Source of the DNA: Alteromonas sp. LMIT006
GTDB lineage: Bacteria; Pseudomonadota; Gammaproteobacteria; Enterobacterales; Alteromonadaceae
Direction of reading: 5' to 3'
Length of the DNA: 64,000 bases
NCBI RefSeq assembly: GCF_024300645.1
Contig: NZ_CP101291.1
Span: 1,054,001-1,118,000 of the forward strand
Numbering within the stretch: position 1 is the first letter of the stretch; each line of letters opens with the position of its first letter. A program made the position numbers and the translations under genes. The notes under the pieces are model-generated. The model was not told where the DNA came from and made no database searches. It was given only the letters and a program-made list of their open reading frames with translations. Below, in pieces: positions 1 through 14,681 of the stretch.

Positions 1-3131
<3,131 letters not shown>

Positions 3132-3195
3132 AGGCTTCTTCTCCTTTGGCTAGACCAAAAAGTGTAGAGTTATTAAATATCTGTTGTTTTTTTGT

Positions 3196-3212
3196 AACTG
3201 GTCGTACAAGTT
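3196..3212. promoter_or_regulatory. FadR-like operator in the fadB-pepQ divergent region
   Basis: The 17-mer AACTGGTCGTACAAGTT resembles the enterobacterial FadR operator AACTGGTCnGACnTGTT, with two mismatches in the right half. It lies between divergent fadB and pepQ, 65 bp upstream of fadB, where repression by FadR in the absence of acyl-CoA would be expected. The assignment rests on sequence similarity and gene context. fadR itself is not in the window. Confidence 0.6.
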
Positions 3213-3388
3213 AACATTTAACAATGTTTTGCACAATAGTCCAAATTGCTTGTCTACTTATATAATTATCATAGTGTCTTTGATTAAGCTCTGTCCTATG
3301 CCAAAATCAGAATCGATGACCTGACACTATCTACGCAACGTGCTAGACTCAGCGCATTATAAAATCATAACAAAAACAACGACATTAA

Positions 3389-4705
<1,317 letters not shown>

Positions 4706-4711
4706 TTAAGC

Positions 4712-5692
4712 TTACAGGTCTCGTTCCACTGCAATGTGCGCGAGACCTATTAAAGCGTCTTTGTAAGGTGATTCTGGTAGAACATTGAGGTGTTTAATTG
4801 CTCGCTCAGCCTCAGTTTTCGCAATGCTCATGGTGTAATCTAACGCGCCGGTTTGGTTCATTGCTTCAAGTATAAGGTCAAAATTAGCCAAGCCATTGCC
4901 TTGTTCAATGGCATTGCGAATGATGGTTTGGGTTGCCTCATCACTGTGCCACATTGCGTAAAGAAGTGGTAGGGTAGGCTTACCCTCAGCGAGATCATCA
5001 CCCACATTCTTGCCCATATCATTGGCATTGGCAGTGTAATCGAGAATGTCATCAACCAGTTGAAACGCCGTACCTAAGTGCTTACCGTACTCTTGCAAAG
5101 CAACTTGTACACGTTCATCTTGGCGCGTAATTACTGCGGCAAGCTGTGTCGCGGCCTCAAATAAACGTGCAGTTTTGGAGTAGATGACAGCCATATAAGA
5201 GGCTTCAGTGGTGTCAGGGTCGTTGACGTTCATCAACTGCATGACTTCGCCTTGAGCAATCTCATTAGTGGCATCAGATAGGATCTGCATGACTTGCATT
5301 GAATCCAGCGTGACCATCATTTGAAAGGCACGAGAATATAAAAAATCTCCCACCAAAACACTGGCTTCATTCCCAAACATGGCGTTGGCTGTTTCACGGC
5401 CACGACGCAGTTTCGAATCATCCACGACATCATCGTGTAATAATGTCGCAGTGTGAATAAACTCAATAATGGCTGCTAGAGTGTGATGTTGAGTGTTCTC
5501 GATATTGAGAGCGCGAGCCGCAAGTACGGTTAACAAAGGACGTAAGCGTTTACCGCCACTATTAACGATGTAAAACCCCAATTGATTCACCAAACTTACA
5601 TCACTTGCCACTTGTACTTGGATCAACTCATTGACCGCTCGCATATCCGCTTGTGCGAGCTCAGTTATTTGGGATAAAGACATCGTGGACAT
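4712..5692 (-). CDS. ispB: octaprenyl diphosphate synthase IspB
   Basis: This trans-polyprenyl diphosphate synthase extends FPP with IPP to make the C40 side chain of ubiquinone and menaquinone. Both aspartate-rich motifs are present: HDDVVDDSKLRRG (first) and QLVDDILDYTAN (second). The family's GGKRLRP motif lies near the N-terminus. The start is uncertain: an upstream TTG at 5698 and ATGs at 5692 and 5683 are in frame, and none has a convincing ribosome binding site. Alignment with E. coli (MNLEKINELTAQDM) would favour 5683 (MSLSQITELAQADM). The gene is divergent from rplU-rpmA as in many proteobacteria and convergent with pepQ, whose stop is 6 bp away. A hairpin (4716-4723 with 4741-4748) lies inside its 3' end. 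Confidence 0.95.
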   Translation of the reverse strand: MSTMSLSQITELAQADMRAVNELIQVQVASDVSLVNQLGFYIVNSGGKRLRPLLTVLAARALNIENTQHHTLAAIIEFIHTATLLHDDVVDDSKLRRGRETANAMFGNEASVLVGDFLYSRAFQMMVTLDSMQVMQILSDATNEIAQGEVMQLMNVNDPDTTEASYMAVIYSKTARLFEAATQLAAVITRQDERVQVALQEYGKHLGTAFQLVDDILDYTANANDMGKNVGDDLAEGKPTLPLLYAMWHSDEATQTIIRNAIEQGNGLANFDLILEAMNQTGALDYTMSIAKTEAERAIKHLNVLPESPYKDALIGLAHIAVERDL

Positions 5693-5858
5693 AAACAAGT
5701 ATCGTTATTTGTGGAAAGCTTCGTTCAGTTTATGGGTCGCAAAATACAGTTTATAACAGCAAAAATCAATAATACCTTGCGCTTTAGTCTTTATTTTACA
5801 AGCTTTTGACGCAAAGAGAGGCGAAAAGCAAAAAAATTATATTTTATTCGGATCTCAC

Positions 5859-5887
5859 TTGATCAACGAGTGCTCTTTGCGTATAAT
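5859..5887 (+). promoter_or_regulatory. sigma-70 promoter of rplU-rpmA
   Basis: A -35 hexamer TTGATC (5859-5864) and a perfect -10 TATAAT (5882-5887) are separated by 17 bp, with a GC-rich discriminator just downstream. It lies about 50 bp before the rplU ATG, which leaves a short leader. This is read directly from sequence and not tested. Confidence 0.75.
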
Positions 5888-5939
5888 CCGCGCCCTGTAT
5901 TTTTAATTATTGTGCAATGTGCACAGAGCGGAGTTTTAT

Positions 5940-6251
5940 ATGTACGCGGTTTTCCAAAGTGGTGGTAAACAACACCGTGTGGCTGAAGGCCAGACCGTTC
6001 GTTTGGAGAAAATCGAAGTTGCTCCAGGTGACTCGGTAGAATTCGACAATGTATTAATGGTTAGCAATGGTGACGATGTTAAAATCGGTACCCCTGTAGT
6101 TGCTAACGCAAAAGTAACTGCTGAAGTGATTACTCACGGTCGTGGCGATAAAGTCAAAATCGTCAAGTTCCGTCGTCGTAAGCACTCGCGTAAGCAGCAA
6201 GGCCATCGTCAGTGGTTCACAGAAGTGAAAATCACTGGTATTAACGCATAA
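5940..6251 (+). CDS. rplU: 50S ribosomal protein L21
   Basis: A component of the large ribosomal subunit that binds 23S rRNA. The 103-residue product starts [14 protein letters not shown] and has the conserved [16 protein letters not shown] basic tail, matching the E. coli length. The ATG at 5940 is chosen because it follows a GCGGAG ribosome binding site and gives the canonical N-terminus; an upstream in-frame TTG at 5910 lies in the leader. It is the first gene of rplU-rpmA, with rpmA 16 bp downstream, and is divergent from ispB. Confidence 0.98.
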   Translation: MYAVFQSGGKQHRVAEGQTVRLEKIEVAPGDSVEFDNVLMVSNGDDVKIGTPVVANAKVTAEVITHGRGDKVKIVKFRRRKHSRKQQGHRQWFTEVKITGINA

Positions 6252-6267
6252 TAGGAGTAACTAACTA

Positions 6268-6519
6268 ATGGCTCACAAAAAAGCTGGTGGTAGTACCAAA
6301 AACGGTCGTGATTCAGAAAGTAAACGTCTTGGCGTTAAGCGTTTCGGCGGTCAATCTGTATTAGCGGGTAACATCATTGTTCGTCAGCGTGGTACTAAAT
6401 TCCACCCTGGAAACAATATGGGTATTGGCCGTGACCACACGTTATTTGCATTATCTGACGGTAAAGTTCAGTTTGATGTTAAAAACAACAAGAAAGTGGT
6501 TAGCATCGTAGCTGAATAA
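6268..6519 (+). CDS. rpmA: 50S ribosomal protein L27
   Basis: This large-subunit protein places its N-terminal tail near the peptidyl transferase centre. The 83-residue product begins [20 protein letters not shown] and contains RFGGQ and [10 protein letters not shown], the family signature. The N-terminus has no cleavable extension of the kind seen in Firmicutes. It is cotranscribed with rplU and has a TAGGAG ribosome binding site. The operon ends at a strong bidirectional hairpin 30 bp after the stop. In many relatives obgE follows directly; here a convergent peroxiredoxin-glutaredoxin gene sits between. Confidence 0.98.
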   Translation: MAHKKAGGSTKNGRDSESKRLGVKRFGGQSVLAGNIIVRQRGTKFHPGNNMGIGRDHTLFALSDGKVQFDVKNNKKVVSIVAE

Positions 6520-6546
6520 TCAGCGCTTGCCATTTTTTAAATTATT

Positions 6547-6590
6547 AAAAAAATCCCGAGCATCAGATGATGGTCGGGATTTTTGTTTGT
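6547..6590. terminator. bidirectional rho-independent terminator, rpmA / prx-grx
   Basis: The stem AAATCCCGA (6551-6559) pairs with TCGGGATTT (6574-6582). It is flanked by an A-run on the left and a T-run on the right, so it can terminate both rplU-rpmA on plus and the peroxiredoxin gene on minus. Confidence 0.85.
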
Positions 6591-6608
6591 CTAATTGATT
6601 TACAGCGT

Positions 6609-7349
6609 TTATGCAAAATAGGCTTCTAAATCGTCACTGCCACCAATGTGTTTACCACCAATGAAGACCTGAGGTACGGTCTCACGACCAGTGACCGCTT
6701 TCAGTGAGGTAAGGGTAGCACCTCGTCCTAACACGATTTCCTCATATTCAAACCCCTTCTCTGTCAGTAACGTTTTGGCTTTATCGCAAAATGGGCAACC
6801 TGGCTTAGTAAATAGCGATGCGGCTTGTGGAACAATGGCATCCGGCGCAAGATACTTGAGCATGGTATCGGCGTCAGATACTTCAAAAGGATCTCCTGGT
6901 ACATCTGGTTCAATGAACATCTTTTTAATAACGCCATCAACCACCAACATAGAATAGCGCCATGAACGCTTGCCAAAACCAATCGCTGACTTGTCTACAA
7001 GTAAGCCCATCTTATCGGTGAATTCGCCATTGCCATCTGGGATCATGGTAATGTTTTCGGCTTCTTGATCAGCCAGCCAAGAGTTCATGACAAAGGTATC
7101 ATTGACTGAGATACACACAATCTCATCCACACCATGCGCATTAAATAATTTGGCAAGCTGGTTATAGCGAGGTAAATGGGTTGACGAACACGTCGGAGTA
7201 AAAGCGCCAGGTAATGAAAACACGACAACGGTACGATTCTCAAATATGGCTTTGCTGTCTAAGGTTTGCCATTCGTCATTTATACGCACCGGCCATTGAC
7301 ACTCTGGTACGGGTTGTCCTTCGCTATTGGGTAAGTGTAGTGCACTCAT
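6609..7349 (-). CDS. peroxiredoxin-glutaredoxin hybrid (Prx5/Grx)
   Basis: This fused thiol peroxidase reduces hydrogen and alkyl peroxides with glutathione; the glutaredoxin domain recycles the peroxiredoxin domain. It has 246 residues. Residues about 1-165 form the AhpC/Prx5-like domain with the peroxidatic cysteine C54 in GAFTPTCSS. Residues about 175-246 form the glutaredoxin domain with a CPFC redox pair (C185, C188) and the TVPQVFIGG substrate loop. The layout matches the hybrid Prx5 described in Haemophilus and Chromatium. It sits between the L21-L27 operon and obgE on the opposite strand and shares a terminator with rpmA. An imperfect dyad upstream (7414-7442) could be a regulator site but matches no motif I can name. 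Confidence 0.93.
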   Translation of the reverse strand: MSALHLPNSEGQPVPECQWPVRINDEWQTLDSKAIFENRTVVVFSLPGAFTPTCSSTHLPRYNQLAKLFNAHGVDEIVCISVNDTFVMNSWLADQEAENITMIPDGNGEFTDKMGLLVDKSAIGFGKRSWRYSMLVVDGVIKKMFIEPDVPGDPFEVSDADTMLKYLAPDAIVPQAASLFTKPGCPFCDKAKTLLTEKGFEYEEIVLGRGATLTSLKAVTGRETVPQVFIGGKHIGGSDDLEAYFA

Positions 7350-7520
7350 GTTGAATTCCTTCTATGGGTTATTGAGTTAGTCGTTAATGAGTATACGCAC
7401 AAACTTAACAATTGATAGCCAATAAAATGAATTGGTCTTATCTAAGTTATGAATCAGTACTAATCATCCTTTAAACATTCATGTATAATTAATGGCGTTT
7501 GAACAATTAGTGACTTCTAA

Positions 7521-8681
<1,161 letters not shown>

Positions 8682-8684
8682 TTA

Positions 8685-8721
8685 TAAAATAGCTAAAACC
8701 AGCGCGCCACTTTGCGCTGGT
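8685..8721 (-). terminator. hairpin over the 3' end of the methyltransferase gene
   Basis: ACCAGCGC (8698-8705) pairs with GCGCTGGT (8714-8721). On the minus strand the stem is followed by TTTTAGCTATTTT, an interrupted T-tract, so it probably ends transcription of the convergent minus-strand gene. The stem overlaps that gene's last codons. On plus there is no T-run after it. Confidence 0.5.
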
Positions 8722-9157
8722 ATTGAGCGTATTCTTCACCGAACTTGTCCAACAATATTCGCTCTTCAGGCAAGATCTGAAAGCAATGCAGATAGGTCAT
8801 TGCCCCTAAAGCAAATAGAATAAAGCCTGTATGCTGTAGATATAACCCACAAGCGATGATGCTCATCACAAAACTCAAATACATTGGGTTACGAGAAATG
8901 GCAAAAACGCCACTTTGAACTATCTTAGAGGTGTGATCAGGACGCATTGGGTGTACGGTCGTTTGGTGCTTCTTAAATACGTACACGCCCATGACCGCAA
9001 AGGTCATGGCACTGAATAATACAAATCCTGCAAACAAATTAGCCATGACTTGTGGAAAACCAAAATGCGGAAATATCTCGCGAGTCAGGTACATCCCTAA
9101 AATTGCCAAAATAGGTAAGATAACCGGTGGAATTTTGAGTTCAAGTGTGCGAAACAT
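8693..9157 (-). CDS. isoprenylcysteine carboxyl methyltransferase family membrane protein
   Basis: A small integral membrane protein of 154 residues with about four hydrophobic segments. The C-terminal part HPMRPDHTSKIVQSGVF-AISRNPMYLS and LPEERILLDKFGEEYAQYQRKVARW is typical of the ICMT/PEMT-like family, in which an SAM-binding site is formed by the RNPMY and E-E motifs. Bacterial members have unknown substrates. The ATG at 9157 is preferred over the TTG two codons upstream, since it gives MFRTLELKIPP with a normal first membrane segment. It is convergent with obgE (11 bp apart) and divergent from folA. Confidence 0.85.
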   Translation of the reverse strand: MFRTLELKIPPVILPILAILGMYLTREIFPHFGFPQVMANLFAGFVLFSAMTFAVMGVYVFKKHQTTVHPMRPDHTSKIVQSGVFAISRNPMYLSFVMSIIACGLYLQHTGFILFALGAMTYLHCFQILPEERILLDKFGEEYAQYQRKVARWF

Positions 9158-9236
9158 AAGCAATCATGGTCTTATCATTATTAGATACCGTACAATATAG
9201 TCAAATACTGATTAACAATGCAACTGTGAGTTTTCC

Positions 9237-9728
9237 ATGAGCAAAATGTCGATGATAGTCGCAATGGCGCACAACCGTATTATTGGGGCAGATAATGATA
9301 TGCCATGGCATATGCCGGCAGACTTAAAACACTTCAAAGCCACCACAATGGGCAAGCCTGTCGTCATGGGTCGCAAGACGTATGAATCAATAGGGAAGGC
9401 TCTACCTGGCCGGCGCAATATCGTGATTACAAGAGATAGCTCATATCAACTAAGCGATGCTGATGTCGCACATGGTATCGATGACGCTTTGGCATTATGT
9501 GCAACCGAGGACGAGGTCATGATCATTGGCGGAGGCTCAATTTATGCCTCTTTAATCGAACATGCTGATACTTTGCATTTGACCTTTATTGATGTTGACG
9601 TGGCTGGTGATACGGAGTTCCCTGATTGGCACCAATACGGACAGTGGCGAGAAGTCTCTCGTGTGGCACATCAAGCGGATGACAAAAACCCACATAACTA
9701 CGAATTTGTGCAATTAGTTCGAGTTTAG
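9237..9728 (+). CDS. folA: dihydrofolate reductase FolA
   Basis: Reduces dihydrofolate to tetrahydrofolate with NADPH; the trimethoprim target. The 163-residue protein matches family length (E. coli 159). The motif MIVAMAHNRIIGADNDMPWHMPADL contains the Met20-type loop and the catalytic acid D29 (E. coli D27). GRKTYESIG, the NADPH-binding GGGSIYA and TFIDVDVAGDTEFP complete the fold. The first codon could be 9237 or 9246. Its last 15 bp overlap the 3' end of the convergent M48 peptidase gene. Confidence 0.97.
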   Translation: MSKMSMIVAMAHNRIIGADNDMPWHMPADLKHFKATTMGKPVVMGRKTYESIGKALPGRRNIVITRDSSYQLSDADVAHGIDDALALCATEDEVMIIGGGSIYASLIEHADTLHLTFIDVDVAGDTEFPDWHQYGQWREVSRVAHQADDKNPHNYEFVQLVRV

Positions 9729-10700
9729 TGAGTGCGCTTCTAACGCTTCCAACCGCTCTCTTTTGGCGGGATGAGTCGAAAACCATAAAGTCTCTGATTC
9801 ATCGGGCATTTCGTGCAAGAGAGTCGCGAGTGCTTCACTGATTAGGCTTTGCGAAAACCCAGCCTTCGCCAATAGGTCATGTGCATAGGCATCTGAAGCC
9901 AGTTCAAAATCTTGACTGTGCTGGAACGCATACAGATTCACAATCGCCGCCAAAAAATCCTCAGAAATGCCTTCTTCTGCCCCAAAAATGACTGAAGCAA
10001 TAGCCAGGCTACCCGAGACCAGCACAATCTGTTGCATCGAATGACGCTCTTCAATATGAGCGAGTTCGTGCGCTAATACGGCCGCGACTAATTCAGGCTT
10101 GGCAAGCTTGTTAACCAGATCATCCGTCACCACAATGGGGCCGCCCGGGAAGGCGAGCGCGTTGGCGCCAATGGTATCTGAGGAATGAAAAAATAACTCA
10201 GGCCGAGAAGCAATTTGGCTATGGCGATGCAATTGTTTGTACATCTCGATGATGGTTAAGCGTTTGTCTAGCGGAATACGCGAAGGTTCGAAATGCATGC
10301 TGTTGATGCGGTTATACCCCATTTCTCCGATTTCACGTTCAAGTGACATGGGAATAAGATTCACCACAACAGGGGTGGCAAAGACCAACGCAAGACGTAA
10401 AGCAATAATCAGAACAACAAAGCCACTCATCAGCAATAAAACATTACGCCAGGAAAATAACTCTAACGCAGCAATACCTTGCTGAACTTTATTTCGCTGT
10501 GAATTGACAAATGCCTCAGGTAACTTTAATTCCGCAACGAAACTAGCGCCATTATCGAAGTAGATGTGCCGCCCTTGAAACCCCTCAACGGACATCGGAA
10601 TTTTAGCACCGGTTGATAAAATGAGTTGTTTATGTTGCCAATCATAATCAGCCGGAATGGTAACCGCTGATGCTGGAGCAAAGTATTCTCCACGGATCAT
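9714..10700 (-). CDS. M48 family zinc metallopeptidase, membrane-anchored
   Basis: A predicted membrane-bound zinc protease of 328 residues. Residues about 1-80 form a soluble N-terminal region, a membrane segment follows at about 85-115, and then the M48 catalytic domain. The metal site is HELAH (H211, E212, H215), followed by EERHS; the third ligand is probably in DFELASDAYAHDLL. The C-terminal STHPAKRERLEAL motif is typical of M48 peptidases. Its ATG overlaps the stop of the upstream DUF898 gene (TAATG), so the two are translationally coupled. The substrate is unknown; membrane-protein quality control as in HtpX/BepA is only an analogy. Confidence 0.9.
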   Translation of the reverse strand: MIRGEYFAPASAVTIPADYDWQHKQLILSTGAKIPMSVEGFQGRHIYFDNGASFVAELKLPEAFVNSQRNKVQQGIAALELFSWRNVLLLMSGFVVLIIALRLALVFATPVVVNLIPMSLEREIGEMGYNRINSMHFEPSRIPLDKRLTIIEMYKQLHRHSQIASRPELFFHSSDTIGANALAFPGGPIVVTDDLVNKLAKPELVAAVLAHELAHIEERHSMQQIVLVSGSLAIASVIFGAEEGISEDFLAAIVNLYAFQHSQDFELASDAYAHDLLAKAGFSQSLISEALATLLHEMPDESETLWFSTHPAKRERLEALEAHSLNSN

Positions 10701-11734
10701 TATAACCCCAACTCGATGCCTTCAAAGTCAGCAAACTCTTCGCCAATGGATGATTGCTCTTTTTGTGCGGTACCGATGTAATCTGAAAAATCAGGACTGG
10801 TTTGTGTGTATATATTGGCGCAAAGATAACGTGATTTGCGGACTTGCGCCCATGGGATAGCTAATCCAATAGTACAGACAATAGCAACAATATTAGAGAA
10901 CAAAATCCACAGAAGACGTGGAGAGGAAATACTTGATGAAAAAACGATCTTATTGGGCAATTTTAAGTTGTTAAACACCAGTTTGAGGCAACAAACACGA
11001 TACACCACATACACTAAAAATAGCATTACATAGACCGCAATCACGCCAAGGGCAAAAGACGCTTCTGCTGGCACCACAAAACCAGCGAGTAAACCTATTA
11101 GTAAAAGGGGAGATATTACAACAAGCACATACACCTTATAAAAGGCCTTGTAAGTTAATTCAACAGAGACTCTTTTACCGCCATAAGCCAAACCATTATA
11201 TACATAATCAAAGGCTTTTTTGACCGCAACGGGGGCTAACAATCCAAGCGTAAATAGGGCGAGCAAAGGCATGATTTGGAAGGTTAAAAACGCCTCCCAA
11301 TAATCGCCTCTAAATTGGAACCTAAGATTGCGATAGGAGGTGACTTTTGCATTAAACTCGAGTGATAGATTAATTAAATAAGGGATTGTGAAAAATAAAA
11401 TAATGATTAGAAATATATAAATAGCGGGAAAAAAAGTCGCTGCTACATTTAAAAATATTAAGGTTGCAACAACAATCAATCGTCCTTTTAAAATTTGTAA
11501 TCCATCGGCGTGATAACCAAATGCATAATCGTCAAGGTAGGTGTGGTTGTAGAAATACTGTAAGCGCCTGACTTTGGCCCAAGCACTGTAAATACCTAAA
11601 GTGACAATAGAAAGCAAAAGGTTGGAAAGCCAAATACTAAAGTATTCAGAAGTGATTCCTGAAAAACGCATTGCTTTGGGTTCGCCTAAGCAATGGTTTT
11701 GATGGGTATGCGAATCCTGCATTGGTTCTTCCAT
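10700..11734 (-). CDS. DUF898 (YjgN-like) polytopic membrane protein
   Basis: A 344-residue protein with about six to seven hydrophobic segments. It contains repeated motifs such as SAWAKVRRLQYFYNHTYLD and PWAQVRKSRYLCANIYT, each a W-A-(K/Q)-V-R-(R/K)-(L/S) element after a membrane helix. This is the hallmark of DUF898/YjgN proteins, whose function is not known. The first residues (HTHQNHCLGEPKAMRFSG) are cytoplasmic-like. It is immediately upstream of, and coupled to, the M48 peptidase by a 1-nt stop/start overlap. That arrangement suggests one works on or through the other. The upstream 257 bp (11735-11991) is very AT-rich and holds no gene I can support. Confidence 0.85.
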   Translation of the reverse strand: MEEPMQDSHTHQNHCLGEPKAMRFSGITSEYFSIWLSNLLLSIVTLGIYSAWAKVRRLQYFYNHTYLDDYAFGYHADGLQILKGRLIVVATLIFLNVAATFFPAIYIFLIIILFFTIPYLINLSLEFNAKVTSYRNLRFQFRGDYWEAFLTFQIMPLLALFTLGLLAPVAVKKAFDYVYNGLAYGGKRVSVELTYKAFYKVYVLVVISPLLLIGLLAGFVVPAEASFALGVIAVYVMLFLVYVVYRVCCLKLVFNNLKLPNKIVFSSSISSPRLLWILFSNIVAIVCTIGLAIPWAQVRKSRYLCANIYTQTSPDFSDYIGTAQKEQSSIGEEFADFEGIELGL

Positions 11735-11991
11735 TGGTGTTGCTATAAGACTCTAGTCTAACAATAAATAATATTTAAAAGCAATGTAAATAATTTGTAA
11801 ATTAATTATTTTTTGCTAATGAGAAAGTATAAATGTAACCATAAATACCACTAAATATTATAGAGGGAAGTATCGTTAATATAATATTGGGCGTGTTCTT
11901 TATGATGTGAATACTTGTAATTAAACTCGCTTGTTTAAGCATAGGCAAAAAATGCAATGCTGGCTGACATCCATAAACGTGGGTTCATCTT

Positions 11992-12948
11992 TTATCCTGT
12001 TTGTGCCGGAGCGACAACCCCAATTGCAATTAACAGCACAAGTGTAGACATCATTATGGGGATGGCGACAAGAGTGGTAGTGACAACGATATTGGCCGCT
12101 AATACCGGATTGGCATTATTTTTCTTGGCCATGATGTAACTCGCCGCAGCCGTCGGCGACGCACACATCATAAAAAGAATGCCCATCTCAATTGGATCAA
12201 GGCCAATCCAGTAACCTACAGCAAGAATAACGGCGGGGTAAACTAAACATTTACCCACATTGGCCAAAACCAGAGCAAACCAGTCACACTTCATAGCATA
12301 AAACTGCAAAGAGGCGCCGGTACAGATTAATGCAAGTGGTAAAGTGAGCTGGGCAAAATACGCAAGGCTGACTTCTGCCACCACAGGCAAACTCAAGGAA
12401 AAGTATGAAAAAATAAGTGCAATGACGATAGAACCTATGATGGGGTTTTTCGCAAGCGCAACAAGGTTGTCTTTAATGGAATGATTTTTGTCGGTGTAAT
12501 GGTTCAGTAATAAAACGGCTAGCAGATTATAGATAAGGGTGGTACAGGCCATAAAGACCGATGCCGTGGCAAAAAAACTCGGATACGCATTGGCGCTTAA
12601 TGCCAAACCAACGATGCCAATATTAGAACGATACGCACCTTGCACCACGACACCGCGATCAACCCGTTGTGCGACGATAAAATGACAAATAACGACAAAC
12701 AGTGCGACGAGTGCAATCGTACCTAATACACTCACCAAGATCATGTTGGTATTGGCTGCGGTGGCAAAATCCGCTTGATAGATGCTGTTAAATAACAGCG
12801 CAGGCAACGAAATATTATAAATTAGCTTAGACGCATCATCGACAAACGCATCCGACACAAAGCCGATGCGTTTAAGACACACACCTACCATGATTAGACA
12901 AATGACTGGGCCGACCACGATGAGCGCGGTCATAACGGCAGAGGACAT
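11992..12948 (-). CDS. AEC family transporter (auxin efflux carrier-like permease)
   Basis: A 318-residue integral membrane protein with about ten hydrophobic segments in two halves. Typical AEC/malonate-permease features are present: a start near GPVICLIMVGVCLKRIGFVSD, SLPALLFNSIYQADF in the first half, YRSNIGIVGLALSANAYP, and the late MCASPTAAASYIMAKKNNANP motif. The substrate cannot be deduced; family members carry small carboxylates among other anions. It is a single gene, divergent from the SulP transporter with 165 bp between. Confidence 0.88.
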   Translation of the reverse strand: MSSAVMTALIVVGPVICLIMVGVCLKRIGFVSDAFVDDASKLIYNISLPALLFNSIYQADFATAANTNMILVSVLGTIALVALFVVICHFIVAQRVDRGVVVQGAYRSNIGIVGLALSANAYPSFFATASVFMACTTLIYNLLAVLLLNHYTDKNHSIKDNLVALAKNPIIGSIVIALIFSYFSLSLPVVAEVSLAYFAQLTLPLALICTGASLQFYAMKCDWFALVLANVGKCLVYPAVILAVGYWIGLDPIEMGILFMMCASPTAAASYIMAKKNNANPVLAANIVVTTTLVAIPIMMSTLVLLIAIGVVAPAQTG

Positions 12949-13113
12949 ATTTTTCTCGTTGAAGTAAAGCGAACATTATGGCGCTAGAACATGTCTTGCG
13001 CAATTGATGATTGAAGTAATTCCCCTCGGATTACATTTAATTAACAGAAGTCGAGGGTGATTTGTGCTACCCTGCGCGCGGTTATTGATAGATACACAAG
13101 CGCGTGAAAATTT

Positions 13114-14670
13114 ATGTTCGATTTTAAACACAGCAACATCAAAAACGATGTACTCTCTGGTATTACTGTTGCCTTAGCTTTGGTCCCTGAAGCGGTAGCT
13201 TTTGCTTTTGTTGCAGGGGTTGAGCCGATGATCGGTCTTTATGCCGCTTTTATGATGGGGTTGATTACGTCTGCGATAGGTGGTCGTCCTGGCATGATTT
13301 CTGGTGCCACTGGCGCAATGGCAGTTGTCATGGTGGCTTTGGTTGCGCAACACGGGGTGCAATACTTGTTTGCGGCGGTTCTGCTAGCCGGTGTACTACA
13401 GATATTGGCTGGCGTATTTCGACTCGGTAAGTTTATCAGGCTAGTGCCGTATCCGGTGATGCTCGGCTTCGTAAATGGCCTAGCGATTGTGATCTTCTTA
13501 GCGCAGCTGGGTCAATTCAAAGTGTTCAATGCTGAAGGTATTCAAGTTTGGATGCAAGGCGAGATGCTCTATATCATGCTTGGACTCGTCGCTTTAACCA
13601 TGGCGATCATTCATTTTCTGCCTAAATTCACTAAAGCCATACCGTCTTCGTTAGCAGCGATTATCATTGTCACGGCCATTGTTCATGGCTTAGGCGTTGA
13701 TTCACGGACCGTGATTGATTTTGTGCGTGACATGTTACCGGAGGCCGAAAAAGCCACCGCAACGCTGGCGGGGGAATTGCCAACTTTTGCAATCCCAGCA
13801 GTCCCATTCACGCTTGAAACCCTGTATATTATTCTGCCAACAGCGATCATTTTGGCGCTTGTAGGTCTAATTGAATCGCTATTAACCCTCACTTTGATTG
13901 ATGAGATGACGGATACGCGCGGTCGCGGCAACAAAGAGTGTATTGGCCAGGGGGTTGCCAATTCGGTCAATGGTTTCTTCGGAGGCATGGGGGGCTGTGC
14001 GATGATTGGTCAGTCCATGATTAATATCAATTCTGGTGGTCGTGGCCGATTATCCGGTATCACCGCTGCACTGGTTTTGTTGGGCTTTATTTTATTTGCC
14101 TCTTCATTGATTGAGATGATCCCGCTTGCAGCGTTAGTCGGTGTGATGTTCATGGTGGTGATTGGTACGTTTGAATGGGCGAGTTTCCGCATCATTCGTG
14201 GCGTCAACAAAGAAGATGCCTTCGTCTTATTTCTCGTGACATTCGTGACGGTTATTGCTGACCTCGCCATTGCCGTTATAGTAGGTGTCATTGTGTCTGC
14301 GCTGGTCTTTGCATGGAAACACGCTACGCATATCAACGCCAAAACCCATACTGATGGCGATGATTGGAAAGTCTACGAGTTAGATGGGCCTTTGTTCTTT
14401 GGTTCGATAACGCATTTTAAAGCGCTGTTTGATATTCAGAACGATCCGAAAGACATCGTACTGGATTTTGCTGAGTCTCGGATCTGGGACTCATCGGGAA
14501 TAGATGCTTTGGATTCACTTGCGGATAAATATGAAGCAGCAGGCAAAAAATTGCATATTCGGCATATCTCGCCAGAGTGTGCGACGTTATTGCGAAAAGC
14601 ATCTAAATACGTTGAGATCAACGTCAATGAAGATCCACGCTACAAAGTAGCGACGGACGAGCTAGGCTAA
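13114..14670 (+). CDS. SulP family anion transporter with STAS domain
   Basis: A 518-residue inner-membrane anion transporter. Residues about 1-400 hold the SLC26/SulP transmembrane core, starting with [22 protein letters not shown]; the conserved [19 protein letters not shown] motif lies mid-protein. Residues about 415-510 form a cytoplasmic STAS domain ([20 protein letters not shown]). Substrates in the family include sulfate, bicarbonate and dicarboxylates, and this member cannot be assigned. The stop is 11 bp before the PhoB half-site array of the next gene. That array is thus downstream of SulP and not part of its promoter. Confidence 0.93.
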   Translation: MFDFKHSNIKNDVLSGITVALALVPEAVAFAFVAGVEPMIGLYAAFMMGLITSAIGGRPGMISGATGAMAVVMVALVAQHGVQYLFAAVLLAGVLQILAGVFRLGKFIRLVPYPVMLGFVNGLAIVIFLAQLGQFKVFNAEGIQVWMQGEMLYIMLGLVALTMAIIHFLPKFTKAIPSSLAAIIIVTAIVHGLGVDSRTVIDFVRDMLPEAEKATATLAGELPTFAIPAVPFTLETLYIILPTAIILALVGLIESLLTLTLIDEMTDTRGRGNKECIGQGVANSVNGFFGGMGGCAMIGQSMININSGGRGRLSGITAALVLLGFILFASSLIEMIPLAALVGVMFMVVIGTFEWASFRIIRGVNKEDAFVLFLVTFVTVIADLAIAVIVGVIVSALVFAWKHATHINAKTHTDGDDWKVYELDGPLFFGSITHFKALFDIQNDPKDIVLDFAESRIWDSSGIDALDSLADKYEAAGKKLHIRHISPECATLLRKASKYVEINVNEDPRYKVATDELG

Positions 14671-14681
14671 ATACAAAAGTT

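Noticed and set aside
4716-4748. AGGTCTCG/CGAGACCT hairpin as a terminator for pepQ or ispB
   Set aside because: The stem is good but neither side has a T-run and it lies inside the ispB coding end, so termination is not supported.
7414-7442. OxyR site upstream of the peroxiredoxin fusion
   Set aside because: The dyad arms do not follow the ATAG-spaced OxyR pattern and are offset by two bases; kept only as an unnamed dyad.
11735-11991. AT-rich gap as a possible horizontally acquired remnant
   Set aside because: It contains no gene fragment, repeat or insertion-sequence end; it is probably a long promoter region.
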